Below, one piece after another: positions 26,590-38,897 of a DNA stretch of 64,000 nucleotides. The notes beneath the pieces were generated by a model. It saw nothing but the letters and a program-made list of their open reading frames with translations. It made no database searches and had not been told where the DNA came from. Location: contig NC_060023.1 of the NCBI RefSeq assembly GCF_021134715.1, forward strand, positions 8,680,001 to 8,744,000. Reading direction: 5' to 3'. Source of the stretch: Daphnia pulex. Lineage: Eukaryota > Arthropoda > Branchiopoda > Diplostraca > Daphniidae. Each line of letters starts with the position of its first letter. Within the stretch, counting starts at the first letter, position 1. A program made the position numbers and the translations under genes.

Positions 26590-28440
26590 AAACCGATAAC
26601 CCGTATAATAAACAACTGTAATTAAAGAAAAAATTGGAAGAAAATTACCAACAGGTCTAAGAATTTCTGGAAAAATGTCTGTATTCATCACCAATTGTAA
26701 TTCCCAAAAAAAAAATGCATTGGCTTCACGATAGTACATGAATTGTTCACGACACAACGAAAATAAGCTACAAATGCTACGTCCATAGATTTTTAAACGT
26801 CAATTTGCAAATTATATTACATTCGTTGGGTAATTAACAAACAGAGGTTAGGGTGGGCGGTGCAAGCCTCCTTCCACTCACTCGTTCTGAAAATTATTCT
26901 TGCGTGGGCCGCGATGAATTTAATAGAAGCTTCCTTGATTTTCTCGATCGAGTTCAGGTGGGCCCAGATAAGCAGGCCGAGAGCGTCGGTCGTCTCCATT
27001 TGGGAGAGAAGAAAAGTGGCGCAATATTCTTTCAGGTCGTCGATGTTGTACTTGTCAGCAGCCATAAACATCAGCTGGGCAGTCTTCTGATTCAGGGGGG
27101 CTGAAGTCCGGCCGGAGTAGATGTAGTGAAGCAGGTCATTGAAAATGTTTAGCTTGATGTCTTTTATCACGACTTTTCCCGTCTTCTTCTCCTGCATGTC
27201 GTGCTGGAACATGGCGGCAAAAACGGGACTTCTGGCTGCCAGGATGGAAGCGTGACCGCCAACTTTTATTCGACTTCCTTTGAAACAGAACTGAACATCG
27301 CAGTTTGATTGCTGAACAAACAGGTTCGTCATATGTTTGATGACATTCATTTCACCGTGATCGGTACTGTCAAACTTCATCCAGAACACGAAAGTCAACG
27401 GAACCGATAAGCTGTCGTAACTAGAATCGCAGTCGACAAAGAATGTTTCTGACCATTCCAAAATGGTTGTTGGTTGTTGTTCATCCTCAGTTACAGGCGA
27501 TTTCACCACCAAGAGTTTCTTTTTGTATCCACTGAAGTTGATCCAAACACTAGAAGGACGCTTCGTGTTATTAAGGATTAATGGATTCACTTTTTCCGTC
27601 GAGACGCCAACTTCATTTCCTGAATTCACTCTTCTTCTCTTGATAGTACCGGTAATCCAACCGGGGCTGGATTCCAATTTTTCAGCTTCCAATTTTTCTT
27701 GCAACTCCAAATCTCTTGCACACAGCTTCAAAGATACGTCAATACGATACATCAGTAAGTACTTTTCTTGATGAGGAAAATCGAGGCATTGCTCCTCGAC
27801 CCGGCTGTACTTGCAAGCCACCTTAAAGAAAGGGACGATCCTGTCGACATACTTCCTGTCGAAGTGAGTCAGGCAAAATTCCCCATCCAGGGTCTCTTCG
27901 GAGATAGGTTCCGCATCGAGTTCAGTGTCCCATTGGACCCGCGTCATCACGTCTATTACTTCATGTTTGAATGACATCGTAGACAAGTCAAACAATAAAT
28001 CAAATGCAATCAAAATCACGTACTGTAAGGGCACAACTATTCACAACACTTTAAACCAAACAGCTGAAGCTCAAACGATATACGTCTGGAGACTAGACGA
28101 AAACGCGATAAAATGGCAAAATACTTGGGCTCTGCCTTTTCGTCGACATTTGGTTACTCTACCTATTTTCTATTACCTAGTTTATTTTACTATTCCAAAC
28201 CTTAGGTTTCAACCCCTTACTTCGGTCAAATGTCCTTTTTTCTAAAAAAGAATACGCCCTAATTTTTTCTACTGTAATGCCTGGAGTGTTGAGAGATTTA
28301 TGAGTAGATTACTAGATTCCTTCTTAAGGTTAAAAAAAATCGAACGAAATAGTTAGAATAATGTAAAATTGCAAAGGATAATTCTTTGTAATCTATTAAT
28401 TGCGCATTTATGTAATTTTGTATAAATAACTCTTTAAGAA
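26590..28440. repeat. Tandem BTB unit A
   Basis: First of three direct repeats. The shared parts are a 3' flank beginning AACCGATAACCCGTA, the BTB coding region, a 5' flank with TAGACAAGTCAAACAAT and ACTATTCACAACACTTTAA, and an outer module with CTGCCTTTTCGTCGACATTT and TGGAGTGTTGAGAGATTTAT. Unit A has no obvious insertion and is about 1.85 kb. Boundaries are approximate and were set by eye. Confidence 0.75.
26817..27977 (-). CDS. BTB/POZ protein 1, SPOP/TDPOZ-like (MATH-like N-terminus)
   Basis: Single-exon ORF of 386 residues. The start is the ATG of MSFKHEVID; the upstream in-frame extension begins with GTG and is discarded. The N-terminal ~200 residues contain RPSSVWINF and VFWMKF and resemble a divergent MATH (TRAF-like) substrate-binding domain. 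The BTB domain spans about 222-320, with CDVQFCFKG, VGGHASILAARSPVFAAMF and LLHYIYSGRTSAPL. A helical BACK/3-box-like tail ends LCLLITQRM. Family members bind cullin 3 through BTB and recruit substrates through MATH for ubiquitination. Substrates are unknown here. It is one of three tandem relatives. Confidence 0.85.
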   Translation of the reverse strand: MSFKHEVIDVMTRVQWDTELDAEPISEETLDGEFCLTHFDRKYVDRIVPFFKVACKYSRVEEQCLDFPHQEKYLLMYRIDVSLKLCARDLELQEKLEAEKLESSPGWITGTIKRRRVNSGNEVGVSTEKVNPLILNNTKRPSSVWINFSGYKKKLLVVKSPVTEDEQQPTTILEWSETFFVDCDSSYDSLSVPLTFVFWMKFDSTDHGEMNVIKHMTNLFVQQSNCDVQFCFKGSRIKVGGHASILAARSPVFAAMFQHDMQEKKTGKVVIKDIKLNIFNDLLHYIYSGRTSAPLNQKTAQLMFMAADKYNIDDLKEYCATFLLSQMETTDALGLLIWAHLNSIEKIKEASIKFIAAHARIIFRTSEWKEACTAHPNLCLLITQRM

Positions 28441-31192
28441 AACCGATAACCCGTAAAACAAACAAATGAAATAAAGAAAATATTGAAGAAACTTGCAAGT
28501 GAACGGTCTAAGAATTTCTTGAAAAGTGTCTGTATTCAAAACCAATAGTAAAAAAAAAATGCATTCGTTTCACAATAGTTAATTGCGTGGGCCTACGACG
28601 TGTAATGAAAATAAACTACAAATGTAACGTTCGTAGATTTTTCAAACCACCTTTCTTTACACTCGTCGGGTGACTAACAAACAGAGATCTGGGTGGGCAG
28701 TGATAATTTTCTCCCACTCGCTCGTTTTGAAAATCACTTTTCCGTTGGCGGCCACGAAATTAAGAGAAGCTTCCTTGATTTTCTCGATCGAGTTCAGGTG
28801 TGCCCAGATCAACAGGTCGAGGGCGTTGGTCGCCTGAATTTGGGAGAGAATGAAAGTGGCGCAATATTCTTTCAGGTCGTCGATGTTGTACTTGTCGGCG
28901 GCCATAAACATCAGCTGGGCAGTCTTCTCATTCAGTGGGGCTGAAGTCCGGCCGGAGTAGATGTAGTGAAGCAGGTCATTGAAAATGTTTGGCTTGATGT
29001 CTTTTATCACGACTTTTCCCGTCTTCTTCTCCTGCATGTCGTGCTGGAACATGGCAGCAAAAACGGGACTTCTGGCTGCCAAGATGGTAGCGTGCCCGCC
29101 AACTTTTATTCGGCTTCCTTTGAAACAGAACTGAACATCGCAGTTTGATTGCTGAACAAACAGGTTCGTCATATGTTTGATGACATTCATTTCACCGTGA
29201 CCGGTATTGGCAACGTAACGTAACTAGAAGAGAAAGAAGACTGATTTTAAGCACAAATTCGGCGTTTAGCTCTACGAACTACATATTTGACCAAAATTTT
29301 AGTTTAGGTGTATATCGACTACTTACTTCAACTTTGTACGAGTCTTCTTTGCCATCACCATTCACATCTTGCGTTTCAGTTGTCGAAACACTCGCTTCTG
29401 CTGATACAGCAGTGCTCGCGGTGAGACGTTTAAGCGCATCACGAATTTCTGGAGGTTGGAGGCTGGAGGAAATAATCAAGAGTCGTCTGGCCTCGGTATG
29501 ATCAATTTCGTGATAAACACCTTGAGAAACGAAAACTTGTTTGATTGCGTTCTTCGCTGCATCGTCCAAATCATTGGGAAAAAGTGTCAATCGTTTTTTA
29601 TTTTCGTCTTCGCTAGCAAAATCCCAATATGGGCCACTTTTGGATAGCCCTAATTTTTTTGAAAGCTGGCGACACCAGCTTGGACCAACATTTAGGAAGA
29701 TGACTTGAAGCTTTCGGCTGAAATAAGCGTCCACTTTTAATAGTTGCTGACTTGGGATAACTACATTGACACAAACAGCACTCTTTTCTGATGGCCCGTT
29801 GTGGTTGTGAAATACTGGAGCTTGCAGCATAATTCCTTCGGATGAGAATAACACACGTCCCACTGGAACAATCTTATATGATCCAATACGAACAGATCGG
29901 CAGTTTACGGCAAAGAAAGGCCCATTCAATCCACCTTCTTTCCAGAGGAGCATATCGTTTGATTCAAGATTCTCTTCTGTATCAACAGGCAAATCCATCG
30001 AGACACCCTTTGAAGCTTCACCTACAAGTAAACAAAGAATTGAAAAGAAAAATATAAATTAATCAACAAGAAAAACCAGCAGTGGAAATAATTGAGTTTA
30101 ACTGACTTTCTATAATATTGGGCTGTACTTGAATCACAATTGAAGGGTTTTCATCCAATTTTTCAGAGGATTTGTGAGTACCATCACATTTGAGTTTTTT
30201 TGTTTCCTGAAAGGAGTCATCATCTTCATCGCTACTAAGTGTTACACACTGTGGCTCCTCAAACCTGGCTCTACTCTGTCTAGAAGTTAGAGCATTTTGA
30301 GTCCGAGGGCGTCGGGTGCCATCCGAAGAAACCTTTGACATCTGAGAGATTCTGGATGATTTGTTTCCAGGTAATGACTTAAGATTTGAAGTGTGCTGAT
30401 GAAACATTTAATTTCTTTTTCAAAGACGCTCATGCGTCATCGTAGACAAGTCAGACAATCAATCTAATGCAATCAAAATCACGCACTGTAAGTGCTGCAC
30501 AACTATTCACAACACTTTAACGTTTAATCACCAAACTGCTGAAGCTCAAACCGTCTGTGCTCAAACCATACGTCTGGAGACTAGACAAAAACGTAAAGAA
30601 TGGCGAAATCCGAAATATCAGAGCTTTGCCCAGGGCTGCCAATTTTTAAGAAGGGGGTCGTCCCCTAGGGAACTTTTTTTCCCAGACTTTTTTGCTTTTT
30701 TTGAACGTTTCTTCCCAGTCTAGGGACACAAACCAAACCCTAAAAAAAATCCCTAAATGTATTTTCTCTATAAATCCTTTCTCTAAATCCCTAAATTTTG
30801 TCCTAGATTTTCCAATGACTGTTCAGAAAAGTTCTTTCTGCCTTTTCGTCGACATTTGGTTACTGGGTTATTTAACTTTCTTCTATTTACCTGGTTTCTT
30901 TTACTAGAGCAAGAGAAATAGAGAATGACTCTGCTTTTACCATACCGAATCCGCCGAATCATAGGTTTTTTCATTATTTTCAACCCCATCTTCGGTAAAA
31001 TGTAATTTTTTCTAAAAAGAAAACACGCCCCTTTTTATGTAGTCTAAATGCCTGGTGGACTGGAGTGTTGAGAGATTTATGAGTGACATCGTTCAGAAGA
31101 TTAAATAACAGTATTCTAACTATTTCGTTCGATTTTTTAAGTTGCAGGTGATTAATTGCGTATTCATGTAATTTTGAAAAACTCTTTAAGCA
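28440..31192. repeat. Tandem BTB unit B, interrupted
   Basis: Second repeat unit. It keeps the shared 3' flank, the BTB coding half, the 5' flank (about 30420-30600) and the outer module (about 30835-31150). Two stretches are unlike units A and C: the SENP-like segment (about 29212-30425), which replaces the MATH-like half of the gene, and about 230 bases near 30605-30835 rich in CCCTAAA-like motifs. Confidence 0.7.
28657..30407 (-). CDS. Chimeric protein: SENP6/7-like N-terminal region fused to BTB/BACK module
   Basis: Three exons (30107-30407, 29327-30021, 28657-29223) join in frame with consensus donors (GTCAGT, GTAAGT) and acceptors (TTGTAG, TTCTAG) to 520 residues. Residues 1-332 are unrelated to the neighbouring BTB genes. 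They hold a Ser/acidic patch (VTLSSDEDDD), a hydrophobic SIVIQV that could be a SUMO-interacting motif, and a globular part with VNCRSVRIGSYKIV and QVIFLNVGPSWCRQLSKKLG. I relate this to the pre-protease region of SENP6/7-type SUMO proteases, with moderate confidence; the catalytic C48 domain is absent. Residues 333-520 are a BTB/BACK module nearly identical to those of genes 1 and 3, joined through TGHGEMNV. The 5' flank matches BTB gene 1. It could be a functional fusion, or a young non-expressed accident. Confidence 0.75.
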
Positions 31193-31398
31193 AACCGATA
31201 GCCCGTATAATAAACCAAGAAAAAACAAATTTGAAGAAAAAAGTTACTAAGTTCAGGTCAAAGACTATCTTGGAAAATGTCTATATTCATCACCAATAGT
31301 AAAACAAAATGCATTCGTTTCACAATAGTTAATTGCGTACGACGTGTAATGAAATTAGGCTACAAAATAACGTTCGTAGATTTTCAGAGCACCTTCTA

Positions 31399-32538
31399 TT
31401 ACACTCGTCGGGTGACTAGCAAACAGAGGTCAGGGTGGGCAGTAATAATTTTCTCCCACTCGCTCGTTTGGAAAATCACTTTTCCGTTGGCGGCCACGAA
31501 ATTAAGAGAAGCTTCCTTGATTTTCTCGATGGAGTTCAGGTGTGCCCAGATAAGCAGGCCGAGGGCGTTGGTCGTCTGCATTTGAGAGAGAAGGAAAGTG
31601 ACGCAATCTTCTTTCAGGTCGTCGATGTTGTACTTGTCGGCAGCCATAAACATCAGCTGGGCAGTCTTCTCATTCAGTGGGGCTGGAATCCGGCCGGAGT
31701 AGATGTAGTGAAGCAGGTCATTGAAAATTTCTGGTTTGATGTCCTCTATCACAACTTTTCCCGTCTTCTTCTCCTGCATGTTGTGCTGGAACATTGCGGC
31801 AAAAACGGGACTTCTGGCTGCCAAGATGGTAGCGTGCCCGCCAACGTTTCGACCTCCTTTGAAACAGAACTGGATATCGCAGCTCGATTGCCGAACGAAC
31901 AGATTCGTCAGATGTTTAACGACATTCATTTCACCGTGATCGGTATTGGCAAACTTCATCCAGAAGACGCAAATCAACGGAACCGATAAGCTGTAGATCG
32001 TGTCTAACTTGACAATAAATTGTTCTGTCCATTCCGAATCAATTGTTAGTTGTTGCCCATCGATAATTACAGAACGTGAATTCACCTTCAAGAGTTTCTT
32101 TTCGTCTCGATTGAAGTTAAGCCAAACACTGGAGGGGCGCTTCATATTATGAGGAGTTGATTGAGCCACTTTATCCGTCGAGACGACACCAGCCTTACTT
32201 GGATAAACTTTTCTTCTCTTGGCAGCATTCCTTTCTTGATGGTCGAATATTTCTTGCGACTCCATCTGCTTCAAACACACGTCAATACGATACGCCAGTA
32301 TGTATTCCTCTTCTTCGGGTAGATCTTCAATCCGGCTGTACTTGCAAGCGATCTTGAAGAAAGGGATACTCCTGTCGAAATGATTCAACTGAAAGACCCC
32401 ATCCAATGGCTCTTCGAATACAGATCCCGTGTTTATCGCCTCAGAAGTTTTATTCTTTGTTTCCTTTTTTTGGGTTTTGAGTTGAGTGAACCATTTGACC
32501 CGTGTCATCACGTCAATTACTTCAAATTTGAATGACAT
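31399..32538 (-). CDS. BTB/POZ protein 2, SPOP/TDPOZ-like (MATH-like N-terminus)
   Basis: Intact single-exon ORF of 379 residues starting MSFKFEVIDVMTR. Layout is as in the first BTB gene: a MATH-like N-terminal half (RPSSVWLNF, VPLICVFWMKF), then BTB from about residue 215 (CDIQFCFKG, VGGHATILAARSPVFAAMF, LLHYIYSGR) and a BACK-like tail ending PDLCLLVTRRV. The N-terminal half is much more diverged from gene 1 than the BTB half, which is nearly identical among the three copies. This fits concerted evolution of the BTB half or relaxed or positive selection on the substrate-binding half. The tail matches the chimeric gene more closely than gene 1. Confidence 0.85.
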   Translation of the reverse strand: MSFKFEVIDVMTRVKWFTQLKTQKKETKNKTSEAINTGSVFEEPLDGVFQLNHFDRSIPFFKIACKYSRIEDLPEEEEYILAYRIDVCLKQMESQEIFDHQERNAAKRRKVYPSKAGVVSTDKVAQSTPHNMKRPSSVWLNFNRDEKKLLKVNSRSVIIDGQQLTIDSEWTEQFIVKLDTIYSLSVPLICVFWMKFANTDHGEMNVVKHLTNLFVRQSSCDIQFCFKGGRNVGGHATILAARSPVFAAMFQHNMQEKKTGKVVIEDIKPEIFNDLLHYIYSGRIPAPLNEKTAQLMFMAADKYNIDDLKEDCVTFLLSQMQTTNALGLLIWAHLNSIEKIKEASLNFVAANGKVIFQTSEWEKIITAHPDLCLLVTRRV

Positions 32539-32691
32539 CGTTGACAGCCAAAAAATGAATCAAATTTCAATCAAAATTGCGTACTGTAAGTGCACAACGA
32601 TTCACTTAAAGATAACACTTCAACCAAACTGCCGAAGCTCAGACGATACGTCTGAAATCTGAATGGCGAACCAAGTGAAAGACAGGAGATA

Positions 32692-33062
32692 GGAGAAACA
32701 ACGACGACACGACGTACTAACTACTAAGAGTTTGATATCATGCTGAACTCATGGCTGGAACTAATCCGCTTGGCGGCGCTGTGCGGTGATAGGGCAGTTT
32801 TATTTTTGTGTTTTTACAACATTAGCAGAAGTTAGCTACTGTAGCCAAATTTTTATTGTATTTTCAACATTGCTGAAGTGAATTTATGTTCTCGAAGACT
32901 CGAAATGCCTATTTGAATCTTTGTTTCCCTTCCCAGTTCCCACTGCTTTGCAAAACTGCCCTACCACCGCACAGCGCCGCCAAGCGGTTTAGTTCCAGCC
33001 AGGCTTCAGCAGTTCAGCATGATATCAGATTTTGGTCTGTTAGCCTATTCCGTTGTTTCTCC
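32692..33062. repeat. Fold-back (inverted repeat) element
   Basis: The inner arms (about 32734-32800 and 32951-33027) share GATATCATGCTGAACT, TGGCTGGAACTAA and CGCTTGGCGGCGCTGTGCGG in inverted orientation, with one short indel. The outer ends also pair (GGAGAAACAACG at 32692-32703 against its complement at 33051-33062). The spacer of about 150 bases is AT-rich. No transposase is present. It separates parts that are adjacent in tandem unit A, so it is probably a non-autonomous fold-back insertion; a target duplication was not resolved. Confidence 0.65.
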
Positions 33063-33346
33063 TGGGCGAACTGTGATGGCCTGCCTTTTCGTCGACATTT
33101 GGTTACCTCTACCTTTCTTCTATTACGTTTCTTTTACCATTCCAAACCTTTAGGTTTCAACCCCTTACTTCGGTAAAATGTCCTTTTTTCTAAAAATAGA
33201 ATACGCCAAAATTTTTCTACTCAAATGCCTGGAGTGTTGAGAGATTTATGAGTGGTATCGTTCAGAAGGTTAAATAAAATATTCTTTGTAATCCAGTTTG
33301 CGCATTTATGTATAATTTTGTATTATAACTGTGTTATTTATTGGTA

Positions 33347-33352
33347 GCCGAG
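33347..33352 (-). terminator. Poly(A) signal of the carboxylesterase
   Basis: AATAAA on the minus strand lies about 100 bases past the stop codon of the carboxylesterase at 33454. Confidence 0.45.
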
Positions 33353-33453
33353 CACGTAACACTAGGGGCAAGGCGGCCAGCAAAGTTGATTAGCTAGGTT
33401 AATATAGGTGAAAGCGATCAGCATTCTGTATTTTAGTTTACGCATTTTCCTCA

Positions 33454-36088
<2,635 letters not shown>

Positions 36089-36130
36089 TTCGACTGTGGC
36101 AAACAATAAATCAAAGCAATCGGCTGGTGT

Positions 36131-36141
36131 TTATTTATATA
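36131..36141 (-). promoter_or_regulatory. TATA box of the carboxylesterase
   Basis: TATATAAATAA on the minus strand begins about 53 bases upstream of the start codon at 36088. That predicts a short leader of roughly 20 bases. Confidence 0.5.
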
Positions 36142-36361
36142 CACTGTCACGTTATCAGGCTTAACGCGATAAGGTATTTTTGTTTGATCTCGTGGTGGTG
36201 ATGATGACGAGTTATGAATGATTCAGCAGTTTTTAATTGCGTCATAAGAAATCCATAGTTCGTACTCGGGGAGATAATACCGGAAGGTTTCACAAGCTAG
36301 ATAACTGCTGGTACCAATAGCAAAGTTCGTCCATTTGTTTCTTGTGCTGCTTGCAATTAAT

Positions 36362-36367
36362 TTTATT
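36362..36367 (-). terminator. Poly(A) signal of the divergent cuticle gene
   Basis: AATAAA on the minus strand lies 82 bases past the stop codon at 36449. Confidence 0.4.
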
Positions 36368-36448
36368 TTGAGTTCCACCAGAAGAAAAAAAATGCTATGT
36401 ACAGACTAGACAGCAATCAAACGAAATCTAACTTGCATCGCGTTTGTT

Positions 36449-36987
36449 TCACTGGCCATCATCGGGAGTCGTGCAAGACATAGACCTACAAAGATTTTGG
36501 AGAACCGGGTAGCTTATTTGAATGTAAGCGTGGACAAATTTAGTTTTTTCGTCAGTCACCCAGTTGACAGTGATGATGGTCTCCGGGAAATTGTAAGAGT
36601 AAGATCCCTTGGAAGCGATGCCAATGTCTTCCGGTTTGGTACCGATGTACTTCTCATTCTGCTGCTCTTGGATTTTCGTTCCATCCGCATACTCTACACT
36701 ATCAAAGTTCAATTCCTTGTTAGCAATCAATTATTTCGATAGCACTGCGCAGACAATTAGAATCCTACGCAATATACTTACTCGTGGATGTCGCTTCCGT
36801 CTATGTTGACTTCGTTGTCCAATGAGACGATAGCTAAGGTCTCCTTATTCATCGTGGGTGCGGCAATCGCCACCGAGAAGAGAGCGACGACAATTACCTA
36901 ATAATTAGCCAAAGCCAAAACACGGATAGTAAAAAAGCTTAAAATAATTCAAATCAATTTTCAGCTTGAGCTACTTACAAATTTCAT
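36449..36987 (-). CDS. Cuticle protein, RR-1-like, divergent
   Basis: Three exons (36979-36987, 36782-36897, 36449-36698) give 124 residues. The first exon holds only MKF, as in the neighbouring cuticle gene. A signal peptide (MKFVIVVALFSVAIAA) and the core GTKPEDIGIASKGSYSYNFP, ITVNW mark it as an RR-type chitin-binding protein of the exoskeleton. Two parts depart from its paralogue at 38898-39426. The run before ADGT reads SDIHDVEYADGT where the relative has SYTYAFETADGT, losing the aromatic residues that stack on chitin. After NWVTDE the expected GFQ-type end with a DHLP motif is gone and the tail reads KFVHAYIQISYPVLQN. The ORF is open, with a TATA box, so it may be a functional outlier or an early pseudogene. 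Confidence 0.65.
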
Positions 36988-37030
36988 CTCCGTGTCGGCG
37001 CCAAAGCAAGGATGATTTTTCAATGAGCCA

Positions 37031-37042
37031 TCTCTTTATATA
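37031..37042 (-). promoter_or_regulatory. TATA box of the divergent cuticle gene
   Basis: TATATAAAGAGA on the minus strand lies 55 bases upstream of the start codon. The arrangement matches that of the neighbouring cuticle gene. Confidence 0.5.
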
Positions 37043-38750
37043 TGCGCACGGAGTGATGTACTAGCGAGGCAGTAAAAATGATGCTGCAGAAATGTTAGAA
37101 ATGACCTTTTTTAAACAACCAATAACGCTCTGACTCAAACAGGTTCGCAGAATCCGACCGAGAGAAAGGAGAACTGCAAGTGATGATGAGACATTTCTCA
37201 TAATACGTTTATAATGGTTAGGAAGTGAAGGTCTGCAGGAGGCTTTCTTTGCTAAAAAGTTATCCGCTCAAGGTTGGCGAACACTTTTACTCTTTCCCTT
37301 TACTATATACACACCGCATTTTGAGTTGAAAAAATATTTGAACACTTTGATTCGTGCTGTCCCATTTGGATGATTTCCAAAGTAATATTCCTTCAGCCTG
37401 TGGTTTTTGGACATTTCCTTATTGACGAGCTTTTCGACACAGTCGTTTCCTTTTAGAGAATAATAAGTTAAAACAGGTTATGATATGAAAATTATCCAAC
37501 AATCTAAATTATGAAACATGGGTTGTTTGTCGGCTAATCATTCCAGTGTTGTTCCTTCAAGAAAAATCAAAATGTTTAAAATTACGAACAACAAAACAGT
37601 TGATACATTTGCAAAGCAAATCTGTTGGAACTACAAACTAAAAGATTAATACTGCAACACGATGTTCAAGAAAACTTGCAAGAAAATATGAAAATGTCTA
37701 CCATGTTTTCTAATATCAACATGACTGTTTTCCATATAAACTTGTACATGACTTTCCTATGGGAACATGCTGAAATGATTTGCTGATATTTTCTGATTCG
37801 TTATGTTATAGTTTCACAGCTTCACAACAAAAATGTTTAAGAGCAAAAAGGGAATGTTGTGATTACCAAGATCTTTTCGCATATCAACGCGATTCCTTCC
37901 ATGGATTGACTCTTAAACATTTGCAATACATTTAATAATTAATAATTTCAAATTAAATTTTACCTTCAGCTAAATTTCAAATGTCATCATTTCGGTTTGC
38001 TTCTTATCTTTTATCTTATCAAATTTCGTTTCATTTTTTAAACAAAACAATATAGCAGACGACACCTGGATTTCCCTTCCTTAAATCCAAACCGCAAAAA
38101 CGATAAGCGGTTTTCTCGCCCGCGCTTGTCATTCGCTGAACGGATCGGTATTAAATTAAGTATCAACAGTTCGTCTCGACAAGTTACACTATCCCCCCTA
38201 TCACAGACAATAAAATACTTTGCACGAAACCCGCTAAAAATTACTTTTAGACCGCAACCGCCTCAATAGGACCCCCCCCTGGAAACCAAAAGGGAATGAG
38301 GAATGATGGATGGTTTCATTTTCATATTTTGCATATAGCGCATTTTTTTAAAATTCTTAATCAAGCAGATGCGTGTGCTCTGCAGTGAGAGGTAGATGAC
38401 AATGTATGTGGCCTTTAAGGTCTTCACTCTTCCGTCTGAAGGCTGACTTTCAAACCGCCAACGCTAGTTCTTTTTTTCCTCCGCACTTTCTCTGTCGAAT
38501 TTATTTGCATATACATTCCTATATAACCTTTGACAGTGTATTCGTTCTCATTAAGCATGCCATCATACGTTTTCCTAATCATATGGTAACCACCATCTTC
38601 ATTTTCTTGTTTCAGAAATGCATCTAAAAGAGCGCTTTACTATAGCAAAATTGAAAGCGCGAATTTAATTCTAAACGAATATCTTCAAAAGAAAATTTCA
38701 TTAAAATAAGAAAATAATTTTGGTTTAGTCACATTACATATCAAACGAAA
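37043..38750. other. Intergenic region between the two cuticle genes
   Basis: AT-rich sequence without a recognisable exon on either strand. It should contain upstream control of the divergent cuticle gene and the 3' end of the next one. Confidence 0.6.
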
Positions 38751-38756
38751 TTTATT
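38751..38756 (-). terminator. Poly(A) signal of the cuticle gene
   Basis: AATAAA on the minus strand lies 142 bases past the stop codon at 38898. Confidence 0.45.
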
Positions 38757-38897
38757 CTGCATTTTGCTGGAAGACGATGTATAAAAGCTGATGTAACACA
38801 ACTGGTAATAGACAAGTCCAAAATTAGATTCATCATGTGCTCGGTTACTAATTCAAATTATATATGTACACTCGGGCGGCTATACATAACCGAATGA

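Larger units (their letters stand above)
31192..33330. repeat. Tandem BTB unit C
   Basis: Third repeat unit. The order matches unit A, except that a fold-back element of about 370 bp separates the 5' flank of the gene from the outer module that restarts at about 33084 with CTGCCTTTTCGTCGACATTT. Confidence 0.7.

Noticed and set aside
28657..29190. Reading the middle BTB copy as a truncated pseudogene
   Set aside because: The upstream exons join it in frame through consensus splice sites, so a fusion explains it better than truncation.
30720..30815. Interstitial telomere repeat
   Set aside because: CCCTAAA-like words are irregularly spaced and not an array; arthropod telomeres usually repeat TTAGG.
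31435..31989. Plus-strand open frame of 184 codons opposite the second BTB gene
   Set aside because: It is the antisense shadow of a conserved minus-strand coding sequence; the same shadow recurs opposite the other BTB copies.
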